The notes under the pieces: generated by a model | Told to the model about the DNA's origin: nothing | Database searches by the model: none | What the model saw: only the letters and a program-made list of their open reading frames with translations | Shown here: positions 18,952 through 26,744 of the stretch, one piece after another | Numbering within the stretch: the first letter of the stretch is position 1 | How the letters are laid out: every line of letters begins with the position of its first letter | Program-made: the position numbers and the translations under genes | Origin: Pacificimonas aurantium | GTDB lineage: Bacteria > Pseudomonadota > Alphaproteobacteria > Sphingomonadales > Sphingomonadaceae | Reading direction: 5' to 3' | DNA: 64,000 bases | Assembly (NCBI RefSeq): GCF_020092905.1 | Contig: NZ_JAGSGB010000002.1 | Span: 620,001-684,000, forward strand

Positions 18952-19976
18952 TCGTCGAGCGGCAGCTGGCCGGCCGTGCCCTGCGGCGGCGCAAGGCCGA
19001 GATGGGTCCAGCCCTTCGCGTTGAGCTGGCGGCCGCGGGCTGTCCGCGCCACCAGGCCGACCTGGATCAGATAGGGTTCGATGACATCCTCGATCGTGTC
19101 GCGCGGCTCGGAGAGCGCAGCCGCGAGCGTTTCGACGCCGACCGGTCCGCCCGCATAATCCTCGGCGATGACGCGCAGGTAGCGGCGGTCCATGGCGTCG
19201 AGGCCGATGGCATCCACTTCGAGGCGGGACAGCGCGCGGTCCGATGCCGCCCGGTCCACCGGGTCCTCGCCCGCCACGGCGCAGAAGTCGCGCACCCGGC
19301 GCAGTAGGCGCCCGGCGATCCGGGGCGTGCCGCGGCTGCGCCTGGCGATTTCCTCGGCGCCGTCCTCAGTGAGGCCCATGCCGAGAAGCCCGGCGGCGCG
19401 GGTCACGACCTGCTTCAATTCCGCGGGCGTGTAGAAGGTAAGCCGAACCGGAATGCCGAACCGGTCGCGAAGCGGGGTGGTCAAAAGCCCGCTGCGGGTG
19501 GTCGCGCCGACGAGGGTGAAGGGAGGCAGGTCGATCTTCACGCTGCGCGCCGACGGGCCCTCGCCGATCATGATGTCGAGCGACCGGTCCTCCATCGCAG
19601 GATAGAGAACCTCCTCCACCGCCGGGGACAGGCGGTGAATCTCGTCGATGAACAGGACGTCGTTCGGCTCCAGATTGGTGAGAAGCGCGGCAAGATCGCC
19701 GGCCTTCGCCACCACGGGGCCCGAGGTCGCGCGAAAGCCCACACCGAGTTCGCGCGCCATGATCTGCGCCAGCGTCGTCTTGCCGAGCCCCGGCGGCCCG
19801 AAAAAGAGAACATGGTCGAGCGCTTCGCCGCGGCCCTTTGCAGCCTCGATAAAAACCCGCAGATTGCCCCGTGCGGCCTCCTGCCCGACAAACTCGTCGA
19901 GCCGCTGCGGCCGCAGCGCCGCATCCGCATCTTCGGGGGCGCGTTCGGGATCCAGAACGCGGGAGGCATCTTCCAT
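18948..19976 (-). CDS. ruvB: Holliday junction DNA helicase RuvB
   Basis: Predicted 342-residue AAA+ motor for branch migration of Holliday junctions with RuvA. Visible motifs are Walker [10 protein letters not shown], Walker B LFIDEIH, sensor 1 VGATTRSG, the arginine-containing [11 protein letters not shown], and a C-terminal winged helix ([28 protein letters not shown]). I chose ATG 19976 ([11 protein letters not shown]); the frame stays open to 20219, but that part is not RuvB-like. It leads the ruvB-ybgC-tol-pal operon. No ruvA or ruvC is visible upstream. Confidence 0.95.
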   Translation of the reverse strand: MEDASRVLDPERAPEDADAALRPQRLDEFVGQEAARGNLRVFIEAAKGRGEALDHVLFFGPPGLGKTTLAQIMARELGVGFRATSGPVVAKAGDLAALLTNLEPNDVLFIDEIHRLSPAVEEVLYPAMEDRSLDIMIGEGPSARSVKIDLPPFTLVGATTRSGLLTTPLRDRFGIPVRLTFYTPAELKQVVTRAAGLLGMGLTEDGAEEIARRSRGTPRIAGRLLRRVRDFCAVAGEDPVDRAASDRALSRLEVDAIGLDAMDRRYLRVIAEDYAGGPVGVETLAAALSEPRDTIEDVIEPYLIQVGLVARTARGRQLNAKGWTHLGLAPPQGTAGQLPLDE

Positions 19977-20008
19977 GACACGCGGCCTAGCAGGCCGGAA
20001 GGCGCTTG

Positions 20009-20044
20009 TGAATCTAGGGAGTCCGCTGAATCCAGTGAGTCCGG
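20009..20044. repeat. 18-bp tandem repeat carrying four GANTC sites
   Basis: Two imperfect 18-bp copies, TGAATCTAGGGAGTCCGC and TGAATCCAGTGAGTCCGG, lie 33 bases upstream of the ruvB start. Each holds two GANTC motifs (20010, 20019, 20028, 20037) and a fifth lies at 20066. GANTC is the recognition site of the CcrM cell-cycle methyltransferase of alphaproteobacteria. Regulatory use is inference. Confidence 0.7.
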
Positions 20045-20228
20045 CGACCGCCGCTATCCCCCATCGATTCCCCGGCTGAGGGTTTCGGGAGAGCAAGGCC
20101 CCGGACGGCGAGACTGCCCGTAAGCCGCCGATCGGACGAACAGGCGAACATATCGCCCACGAAACGCAACGACCTGACCGAAAAAGGGCACATCTCCTCC
20201 TACAGGAGAGGGACGCCAACTTATAAAA

Positions 20229-20279
20229 TTAACCATTTACGCCATTTTAACTTTCTCAGCCGTAAAGCGGCATGGTTAA
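20229..20279. promoter_or_regulatory. Candidate CtrA-binding half sites upstream of ctrA
   Basis: TTAACCAT at 20229-20236 and its inverse ATGGTTAA at 20272-20279 match the well-known CtrA recognition half TTAACCAT. They lie about 60-110 bases upstream of the ctrA start, with a further TTTTAA between them. This would fit autoregulation as in Caulobacter. The -35/-10 boxes are not clear to me. Confidence 0.6.
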
Positions 20280-20337
20280 TGGGACATGGGAGCGGGGGCC
20301 AAGGGCCGCTCCGGAGCAAAAGCGAAGGGACCACGAT

Positions 20338-21057
20338 ATGCGCGTACTCCTGATCGAGGATGATGCGAATACCTGCGAAGCGATCGAGCTGATGCTCTCG
20401 GGGCATGGCTTCAACGTCTTCTCCACCGATCTCGGAGAAGAGGGAATCGATCTCGGCAAGCTATACGATTACGACATCATCCTGCTCGACCTGGGCCTGC
20501 CGGACATGCACGGCTACGACGTACTGAAGAAGCTGCGGCTGGCCAAGGTAACCACGCCGGTTCTGATCCTGTCGGGAGCCAATGAAGTCGAATCCAAGAT
20601 CCGCGGCCTCGGCTTCGGGGCCGACGACTATCTGACCAAGCCGTTCCACAAGGAAGAGCTGGTCGCGCGTATCCAGGCCGTCGTCCGCCGCTCCAAGGGG
20701 CACAGCCAGTCGATCATCCGCACGGGCAAGCTGGCGGTCAATCTCGACACGAAGACCGTCGACGTCGCCGGCAACCGCGTGCACCTGACCGGCAAGGAAT
20801 ATGCGATGCTGGAACTCCTTTCGCTGCGAAAGGGCACCACGCTGACCAAGGAAATGTTCCTGAACCACCTTTACGGCGGCATGGACGAGCCGGAACTGAA
20901 GATCATCGACGTCTTCATCTGCAAGCTGCGCAAGAAGCTGTCGGCAGCCTGCGAAGGCGACAATTACATCGAGACCGTCTGGGGCCGCGGTTATGTTCTG
21001 CGCGATCCCGAAGGCGCCGCCGAGGATATCGACGAGCCGGAAATGGCGGCCGCCTGA
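20338..21057 (+). CDS. ctrA: Cell-cycle response regulator CtrA
   Basis: Predicted 239-residue OmpR-type response regulator. The receiver (1-120) has acidic residues EDD, the phosphoacceptor Asp near residue 51 in [12 protein letters not shown] and the Lys of [13 protein letters not shown]. The winged-helix output domain (130-230) includes [27 protein letters not shown] and [12 protein letters not shown], nearly invariant in CtrA. In alphaproteobacteria CtrA, phosphorylated through CckA-ChpT, controls replication, division or motility genes; in Sphingomonadales it is mostly linked to motility and other non-essential programmes. It is followed by a terminator, so probably monocistronic. Confidence 0.95.
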   Translation: MRVLLIEDDANTCEAIELMLSGHGFNVFSTDLGEEGIDLGKLYDYDIILLDLGLPDMHGYDVLKKLRLAKVTTPVLILSGANEVESKIRGLGFGADDYLTKPFHKEELVARIQAVVRRSKGHSQSIIRTGKLAVNLDTKTVDVAGNRVHLTGKEYAMLELLSLRKGTTLTKEMFLNHLYGGMDEPELKIIDVFICKLRKKLSAACEGDNYIETVWGRGYVLRDPEGAAEDIDEPEMAAA

Positions 21058-21111
21058 CCCCCGTCTTTTCGAGCGCAAAGACCCGAAGACGTAAGGGTTG
21101 AAGACATAGAT

Positions 21112-21144
21112 GGGGCCGCGCCAGTCCGAGACAGGCGCGGCCCC
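21112..21144. terminator. GC-rich terminator hairpin after ctrA
   Basis: GGGGCCGCGCC and GGCGCGGCCCC pair perfectly over 11 bp around an 11-base loop. Only a weak T-containing tail follows. Its position between convergent ctrA and the lyase gene supports a terminator role. Confidence 0.7.
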
Positions 21145-21158
21145 AAGCTATTCGGGGG

Positions 21159-21911
21159 TCAGCCCAAGGCGGCGCGCGCCTGATCGGTCAGGCGTTGCAT
21201 CGCCTCCAGATAGGGAAAGGGCCCGTGACTGGTGCGGGCCACGCCGAGTGCTGCAAGGTCATTCCGCGTCGGCCCGGCCGGAGCCATCATGATATTGACC
21301 GGCAGGGCGGAGGCCTCACAAAGCCGTGCGATCAGACGACGATCCTGCAGCCCCGGCACGAAAAAACCGTCCGCACCGGCTTCGGCATAAGCCTCCAGCC
21401 GGGCAAGTGCGGCGGAAAAATGGCGCTCATGGTCATCGGCCGGCGACCGCAGAAAAATGTCCGTGCGCGCATTTATGAAGACCGGTGTAACCTTCCGCAC
21501 GGCGGCGATCCGGGCCTGCTGCGTTTCGACATCGTAGAGCGCATCCAGACCGTCCCCGGCCTCGTCGGCGGCGATCGTGCCATCTTCAAGATTGATCCCG
21601 GAAATGCCGACCTGCGCAAGCCGGCCGGCATTTGCCGCGACGCCGTCCGGATCATCCGCATAGCCGGATTCAAAATCGATCGAAACGGGCACGCCTACGC
21701 GCCCGACGATCCGCGCGGCGTTTTCAAGAACCAGGTCGAGGGAGAGGTCTTCCCCGTCCGACCGGCCATGCGCCGCCGCAACACTCTGACTGCCCGTCGC
21801 GATCGCGCGGGCACCCGCCTGCTCGACCGCCGCCGCACTGCCCGCGTCCCAGATGTTGAAGAGGACCAGCGGGTCGCCGGGCCTGTGCAATTGCCGAAAT
21901 GCCTCGATCAT
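21159..21911 (-). CDS. Isocitrate lyase/PEP mutase superfamily protein
   Basis: Predicted 250-residue TIM-barrel protein of the isocitrate lyase/phosphoenolpyruvate mutase superfamily. Markers are LVLFNIWDAGSAAAVEQAGARAIATGS, the metal-binding FESGYADD and INLEDG, and the catalytic-region INARTD. The usual Cys loop of true isocitrate lyase (KKCGH) is not seen, so it may be an oxaloacetate decarboxylase or a C-C lyase of unknown substrate. Its start overlaps the end of the ada gene (ATGA), so the two are co-transcribed. Confidence 0.8.
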   Translation of the reverse strand: MIEAFRQLHRPGDPLVLFNIWDAGSAAAVEQAGARAIATGSQSVAAAHGRSDGEDLSLDLVLENAARIVGRVGVPVSIDFESGYADDPDGVAANAGRLAQVGISGINLEDGTIAADEAGDGLDALYDVETQQARIAAVRKVTPVFINARTDIFLRSPADDHERHFSAALARLEAYAEAGADGFFVPGLQDRRLIARLCEASALPVNIMMAPAGPTRNDLAALGVARTSHGPFPYLEAMQRLTDQARAALG

Positions 21912-22975
21912 GCCTGTCCGCCCTTCTTCGCGATCATGCGCCGCTCATGTTCGAGCAGCCACTTCTTGCGCCAGAGACCGCCGGCATAGCCGGTCAGAGT
22001 GCCGTCGGCGCCGATGACCCGATGACATGGCAGCAGGAGGGCGAGCTGGTTCTTGCCATTGGCACGGGCCACGGCCCGCGTCGCGGTCGGCCGCCCCAGT
22101 CCTGCCGCGATCTGGCCATAGGTGCGCGTATCGCCGAGCGGAATTCCCGCCAGCGCACGCCAGACATCCTTTTCAAACGCCGTTCCATGGTCGCCGACCG
22201 GAAGATCCGGAAGGCCCGCCTGACCGGCAAAATAGGCTTTGAGCGCAGCGGCCATGGTCTCGATGGGCTCGGTTCGAGCATGAACCACGGGGCGCCCCTG
22301 CCGCTCGACGAGTCTGTCGATCTCGGACCGGAGCGCCTTCCTGTCGTTGAATTCGAGAAGATGCAGCCTCACCTCGTCGGCTATGGCGATCATCGGTCCG
22401 ATCGGCGTATCGATCCAGTCGGCAGCGAGAACGCCCTGCCCCTTCGCCATCCGGGGCGCCGCGCCAATAAGCTTTCGGAACGCCTCGCGAAAGCCGCTGC
22501 CGCTCTCATATCCGGCATCGAGCTGCGCCTCGATCACGGCTTCCTCTCGTGCCAATCGTTTGGCTGCCGTGCCCAGGCGGCGCGCCCGCGCCACCTGAAG
22601 GAACGTCATGCCGAATTTGCGCCGGAACACCCGCCGCACCGTCGACGGATCATACCCCAGCTCCACAAGATCGCTCTCACGCCAGCGGCGTTCGGGCTCT
22701 GCATCCATGCGCGCCATCAGCGGACCGATGAGCGGATGGTCCGGCGCATCGAGCGGCCGGCACCGTTTGCACGGCCGGTAGCCGGCATCGAGACAAGCGG
22801 AGAGATCGCCGAAAAACTCCACATTCTCTCGCTTCGGCTTTCGCGCCGGACAGGTGAGCCGGCAGAAAATCCCGGTCGTCGTCACGCCCACATAGGCGTG
22901 CCCCTCATAGGAGGGATCGCGGGCGAGGAGAGCGGCGTAGAGGCGGTCGCCGTCGAAGTCGGTCAGCATCAGCAT
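21908..22975 (-). CDS. ada: Bifunctional Ada: transcriptional regulator and O6-methylguanine-DNA methyltransferase
   Basis: Predicted 355 residues with all three Ada parts: an N-terminal zinc/methyl-acceptor domain (Cys in FCRLTCPARKP and PCKRCRP), an AraC-type HTH (about 85-175) and a C-terminal methyltransferase with the active-site PCHRVIGADG. Ada repairs alkylated DNA and, when methylated on its N-terminal Cys, activates alkylation-response genes. It is encoded upstream of the lyase gene with a 4-base overlap, an association whose meaning is unclear. Confidence 0.92.
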   Translation of the reverse strand: MLMLTDFDGDRLYAALLARDPSYEGHAYVGVTTTGIFCRLTCPARKPKRENVEFFGDLSACLDAGYRPCKRCRPLDAPDHPLIGPLMARMDAEPERRWRESDLVELGYDPSTVRRVFRRKFGMTFLQVARARRLGTAAKRLAREEAVIEAQLDAGYESGSGFREAFRKLIGAAPRMAKGQGVLAADWIDTPIGPMIAIADEVRLHLLEFNDRKALRSEIDRLVERQGRPVVHARTEPIETMAAALKAYFAGQAGLPDLPVGDHGTAFEKDVWRALAGIPLGDTRTYGQIAAGLGRPTATRAVARANGKNQLALLLPCHRVIGADGTLTGYAGGLWRKKWLLEHERRMIAKKGGQA

Positions 22976-23144
22976 TCCCTGTATGTAGCGGCCGGGCGGA
23001 ATCGCCGCCGCCTAAAATCGGGCAGCGATTCTCATGCGCCTATATTTCGCGCAGCGTCTACCGGGCGCGCTACGCACGGCCCCCGAAAATGCGCGGACAG
23101 CGGGGCTTTACATCCCCGGCAGCCAGGCTACGTTCCGACGCATC

Positions 23145-23207
23145 ATGACCCGGCTTGCCGATCAACTGCGCGCCCCCCTACTCGGGCTACGACTTATCCG
23201 CCCCTAG
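23145..23207 (+). CDS. Putative leucine-rich leader peptide of leuA
   Basis: A 20-codon frame (ATG 23145 to TAG 23205-23207) ends in PLLGLRLIRP. Six of its codons are Leu, four of them in the six-codon run CTA CTC GGG CTA CGA CTT, with CTA unusual for such a GC-rich genome. A long hairpin begins at its stop codon and leuA starts 92 bases on. This is the layout of ribosome-mediated attenuation by leucyl-tRNA supply. The ribosome-binding site is weak, and the call is an inference. Confidence 0.55.
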   Translation: MTRLADQLRAPLLGLRLIRP

Positions 23208-23245
23208 GCGGCATCCGGCGCGTTGTGCGCGGACCGGCCTAGGGG
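23201..23245 (+). promoter_or_regulatory. Candidate leuA attenuator hairpin
   Basis: CCCCTAGGC (23201-23209) pairs perfectly with GCCTAGGGG (23237-23245), and the interior can extend the stem (TCCG/GCGC with GCGCGGA). The 5' arm includes the leader-peptide stop codon, so ribosome position could control folding. No T run follows, so it may be an antiterminator, or act on Rho or on translation rather than as an intrinsic terminator. Confidence 0.5.
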
Positions 23246-23299
23246 AACCCGATCCGCCCTCTATATTAGATCGCAAAGCCGAGTGAGTAGGCCCGCGCC

Positions 23300-24961
23300 A
23301 TGTTGACCGATCCCAGCCAGAAATATCGTCCCTTCCCGCAAGTCGACCTGCCCAACCGGCAGTGGCCGGCGCAGCAGATCAGCGCGCCGCCGCGCTGGCT
23401 GTCCACCGATATGCGCGACGGCAACCAGTCGCTGATCGACCCGATGGATTCGGAGAAGAAGCGGCGCTTCTTCGACCTTCTGGTGCGCATAGGTCTGAAA
23501 GAGATCGAAGTGGGCTTCCCGTCCGCCGGGGCAACCGAATTCGACTTCATCTCCGGGCTCGTGAAGTCCGGGGCGATACCCGAGGATGTAACCGTCCAGG
23601 TCCTGACCCAATCGCGCAAGGACCTGATCGATACGACGTTCGAGAGCCTTCGCGGGGCGAAGACGGCCATCGTCCATCTCTACAACGCCGTGTCACCGGC
23701 GTGGCGGCAGATCGTCTTCAAGATGGACCGCGAGGAAGTGAAGCAGATCGCGATCGACGGGGCGAAGCTGCTGCGCGACAACGCCGCCGCACAGCCTGAT
23801 ACCGAGTGGCATTTCGAATATTCGCCGGAGACCTTTTCCACAGCCGAACTCGATTTCTCCCTGGAGGTTTGCGAGGCGGTCATGGACATTCTTCAGCCGA
23901 CGCCCGACCGGCCGCTGATCCTGAACCTGCCGGCGACCGTCGAAGCCGCGACGCCCAACATCTATGCCGACCAGATCGAATGGTTCGGGCGCAATATCAG
24001 CCGCCGCGACAGCGTGCTTCTGAGCCTGCACCCGCACAATGACCGGGGCACGGGCGTTGCAGCCGCAGAACTGGGACTGATGGCCGGCGCCGATCGGGTT
24101 GAAGGTTGCCTGTTCGGCAATGGCGAACGCACGGGCAATGTCTGCCTCGTGACCCTGGGGATGAACCTCTACACGCAAGGCGTCGATCCGAAGCTCGACT
24201 TTTCGGACATGGACGAGATCGTGAAGACGGCGGAATATTGCAATCAGCTGCCGGTGCACCCGCGTCACCCCTATGCCGGGGACCTGGTATTCACGGCCTT
24301 TTCCGGGTCGCATCAGGACGCCATCAAGAAGGGCTTCGAAGCGCAGGAGCAGCGCAATGACGAGCTGTGGCAGGTTCCCTATCTGCCGCTCGACCCGCGC
24401 GACATCGGGCGGGATTACGAGGCCGTGATCCGCGTCAATTCCCAGTCCGGCAAGGGCGGCGTGGCCTGGGTCCTGCAGCAGGACCAAGGCCTGAAACTGC
24501 CGAAGCGACTGCAGGCGCGGTTCAGCCGAACCGTGCAGGCGCTGGCGGATTCGAGCAGCCGCGAACTGCAGTCTGGCGACATCTGGCAGGCCTTCCGCGA
24601 CGAATTCCACCTGGACGGCAGCGGCCGCTTCGACATCGTCGATTATGAGGAGCAGCGCGGCGCCGACGGCGACCGGGTCTTCACCGGCAAGATACGCGAC
24701 GGCGAAACCGTCAGGACGGTCGCGGGCCGCGGTAACGGGATCGTGTCGAGCGTCATCGCCGCCCTGAAATCGGATTTCGGCGTCGACCTAGACGTGCAGA
24801 CGTACAGCGAGCATGCGATCGGCAAGGGATCCGGCGCGCGCGCGGCCGCCTATGTGGAATGCGCGCTGCCGTCGGGCGAGACGGTCTGGGGGGTCGGCAT
24901 CGACGAAGATGTAGCGACCGCGTCGGTGCGCGCCGTCCTCAGCGCTGCCTCACGGAGCTGA
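23300..24961 (+). CDS. leuA: 2-isopropylmalate synthase
   Basis: Predicted 553-residue enzyme that condenses 2-ketoisovalerate and acetyl-CoA in the first committed step of leucine synthesis. It is the long form, with DMRDGNQSL near the start, the metal-binding HPHNDRGTG, GNGERTGN, and a C-terminal regulatory domain (from about 430) that normally binds leucine for feedback inhibition. ATG 23300 gives the expected N-terminus. The upstream leader suggests a second, expression-level control by leucine. Confidence 0.95.
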   Translation: MLTDPSQKYRPFPQVDLPNRQWPAQQISAPPRWLSTDMRDGNQSLIDPMDSEKKRRFFDLLVRIGLKEIEVGFPSAGATEFDFISGLVKSGAIPEDVTVQVLTQSRKDLIDTTFESLRGAKTAIVHLYNAVSPAWRQIVFKMDREEVKQIAIDGAKLLRDNAAAQPDTEWHFEYSPETFSTAELDFSLEVCEAVMDILQPTPDRPLILNLPATVEAATPNIYADQIEWFGRNISRRDSVLLSLHPHNDRGTGVAAAELGLMAGADRVEGCLFGNGERTGNVCLVTLGMNLYTQGVDPKLDFSDMDEIVKTAEYCNQLPVHPRHPYAGDLVFTAFSGSHQDAIKKGFEAQEQRNDELWQVPYLPLDPRDIGRDYEAVIRVNSQSGKGGVAWVLQQDQGLKLPKRLQARFSRTVQALADSSSRELQSGDIWQAFRDEFHLDGSGRFDIVDYEEQRGADGDRVFTGKIRDGETVRTVAGRGNGIVSSVIAALKSDFGVDLDVQTYSEHAIGKGSGARAAAYVECALPSGETVWGVGIDEDVATASVRAVLSAASRS

Positions 24962-25034
24962 GCGCAACCGAGCCGCGCGCGGTGGAGAGGCGCCGATGGA
25001 AAGCCGGCTGCCCGCCTGATAGGCTGGCCAGTCG

Positions 25035-25823
25035 ATGAGAAAGGGCATGCCGACTATTTTCGTCCAACCGATCCTCCGCACGACCATCGAAACCTGGTGG
25101 CGGGACTTTGCGCCGATTACGATGCTGGGGCTGCTGATCCTGACGGGGACCGAACTGGTCATCCACCTGATGGGTGTCTCGGGAAGCATGGACCCCAGTA
25201 CCGCGACGCTGATCCAGACGGCGCGGGCAGCCGCCTTCGCCCTGTTCGTCAGTGCCGTCAGCGCGGGCACCATGCTGAGGCTGGCCGGCATGACGAGACG
25301 GCCGGGCACCTATATGCTCGCCTCGCTGAAGCTGGCCCAGCCCGGGCTGCTGACCGCTCTGACACTCGCCGCCCTGGTCTTCGGCCTTCTCATCGTCGAC
25401 CTGCTGCTCGGGGCGGTCATCGGAGGGATGAGCCGGGTCGTGATCCTGCCGGCCATCCTGTTCATGCTGGCCTGCCTGCTGCCGGCCATTCCCGTCTCCA
25501 TCGAAGAAAGGCTGCCGCCGCTGTCGGCGCTGCGCCGCGCAGCCGGCATGACGAAGACCCACAGAGGGCCGATCCTCGGCCTGCTGCTTCTCGTGTTCGC
25601 CATATTGCTGCTGCCCGCGATGCTGGTCTTTGCCGTCGTCTATGGGCCGGTCGCCCTGACCGCGGAGGGCAGCGAGGACCTCGCCGCGACCCTGCCGGCG
25701 CTGTCGATCACGCGGCCCGGCTTCTGGATCGTCGAGCTTTCCAGCCTGATGTTCAACGGGCTGATCGCCGTCGTACCGCCGACCGTCTACCTCGCCCTGC
25801 GCGCGGCGGAGCGGACAGGCTGA
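25035..25823 (+). CDS. Predicted multi-pass membrane protein of unknown function
   Basis: Predicted 262 residues with about six hydrophobic segments (around residues 25-45, 60-80, 100-125, 130-150, 185-215 and 235-255). No catalytic motif is visible and I do not recognise the family with confidence; the layout resembles integral-membrane glycerophosphodiester-phosphodiesterase N-domains or YciC-like proteins. It follows leuA on the same strand by 73 bases and is closed by a strong terminator. Confidence 0.65.
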   Translation: MRKGMPTIFVQPILRTTIETWWRDFAPITMLGLLILTGTELVIHLMGVSGSMDPSTATLIQTARAAAFALFVSAVSAGTMLRLAGMTRRPGTYMLASLKLAQPGLLTALTLAALVFGLLIVDLLLGAVIGGMSRVVILPAILFMLACLLPAIPVSIEERLPPLSALRRAAGMTKTHRGPILGLLLLVFAILLLPAMLVFAVVYGPVALTAEGSEDLAATLPALSITRPGFWIVELSSLMFNGLIAVVPPTVYLALRAAERTG

Positions 25824-25827
25824 CACG

Positions 25828-25860
25828 AAACAGGGGCGGCCGCGAGGACCGCCCCTGTTT
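25828..25860. terminator. Bidirectional terminator
   Basis: AAACAGGGGCGG and CCGCCCCTGTTT form a 12-bp perfect stem with a 9-base loop, with T on the + side and A on the other. It lies between the convergent membrane-protein gene and rpsD. Confidence 0.88.
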
Positions 25861-25917
25861 TCCGATGCGATATCGCTTCCGCCGGAACCAGCCGCAGCTG
25901 GATAAGCGGGAGCAGAC

Positions 25918-26532
25918 TTAGCGCGAGTAGAACTCTACGACCAAATTCGGTTCCATGCGGACCGGATAAGGAACCTCGTCGAGGGTCGGAACGCGCATAT
26001 AGTTCGCGGTACCGTCCTCGTTCACCTGGACATATTCGGGAATTTCGCGCTCGGCGAGGCCCTGGGCCTCGAGAACGAGCGCCATTTCCTTTGCCTTGGC
26101 GCGAAGCGCGAGCGTGTCGCCAGGCTTCACCAGGCGGCTGGGAATGTTGCACTTGTCGCCGTTCACGCGGATGTGACCGTGGTTCACAAGCTGGCGCGCA
26201 GCGAAGATCGTCGGCGCCCACTTGGCGCGGTAGACGATCATGTCGAGACGGCGTTCCAGAATGCCGATCAGGTTCTGCGAGGTGTCACCCTTCATGCGCG
26301 CAGCCTGCGTGTAGTATTTCTGGAACTGCTTCTCGGTGACGTCGCCGTAATAGCCCTTCAGCTTCTGCTTTGCGCGCAGCTGGATGCCGAAGTCCGACAT
26401 CTTGCCCTTGCGGCGCTGACCGTGCTGACCGGGACCATATTCACGCTTGTTGACCGGGGACTTCGGACGCCCCCAGATGTTCTCGCCCATGCGGCGATCG
26501 AGTTTATACTTGGAATTCTGGCGCTTCGACAT
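25918..26532 (-). CDS. rpsD: 30S ribosomal protein S4
   Basis: Predicted 204-residue primary 16S rRNA-binding protein of the small subunit. [20 protein letters not shown], the linker [16 protein letters not shown] and the S4 RNA-binding domain ([29 protein letters not shown]) are typical of alphaproteobacterial S4. The start at 26532 matches the family. It stands alone rather than in the alpha operon, which is usual in this class. Confidence 0.97.
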   Translation of the reverse strand: MSKRQNSKYKLDRRMGENIWGRPKSPVNKREYGPGQHGQRRKGKMSDFGIQLRAKQKLKGYYGDVTEKQFQKYYTQAARMKGDTSQNLIGILERRLDMIVYRAKWAPTIFAARQLVNHGHIRVNGDKCNIPSRLVKPGDTLALRAKAKEMALVLEAQGLAEREIPEYVQVNEDGTANYMRVPTLDEVPYPVRMEPNLVVEFYSR

Positions 26533-26744
26533 AGTCGGCGCTCCTTTCAATCTGCGAACAACGTTGGTGCCGGTATTCGCACCGCCCTGCCCGTTGCAGG
26601 AGCGCGGTCACCGCTTCACCGGCATGCGGGACCAATCGCGAAGCGCGCCATGTGACGTCCAAAGCGGAGAAAGTCAAGCTCAGCGAAGGCGTTGACGCCC
26701 CCGCAAAGGCAGCCCACCCTGCCGGCAAGCAGGGAGCGCTTGTC

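Noticed and set aside
21899-23242. 447-codon plus-strand frame across ada
   Set aside because: Antisense to a clear three-domain Ada protein; composition-driven and without recognisable motifs.
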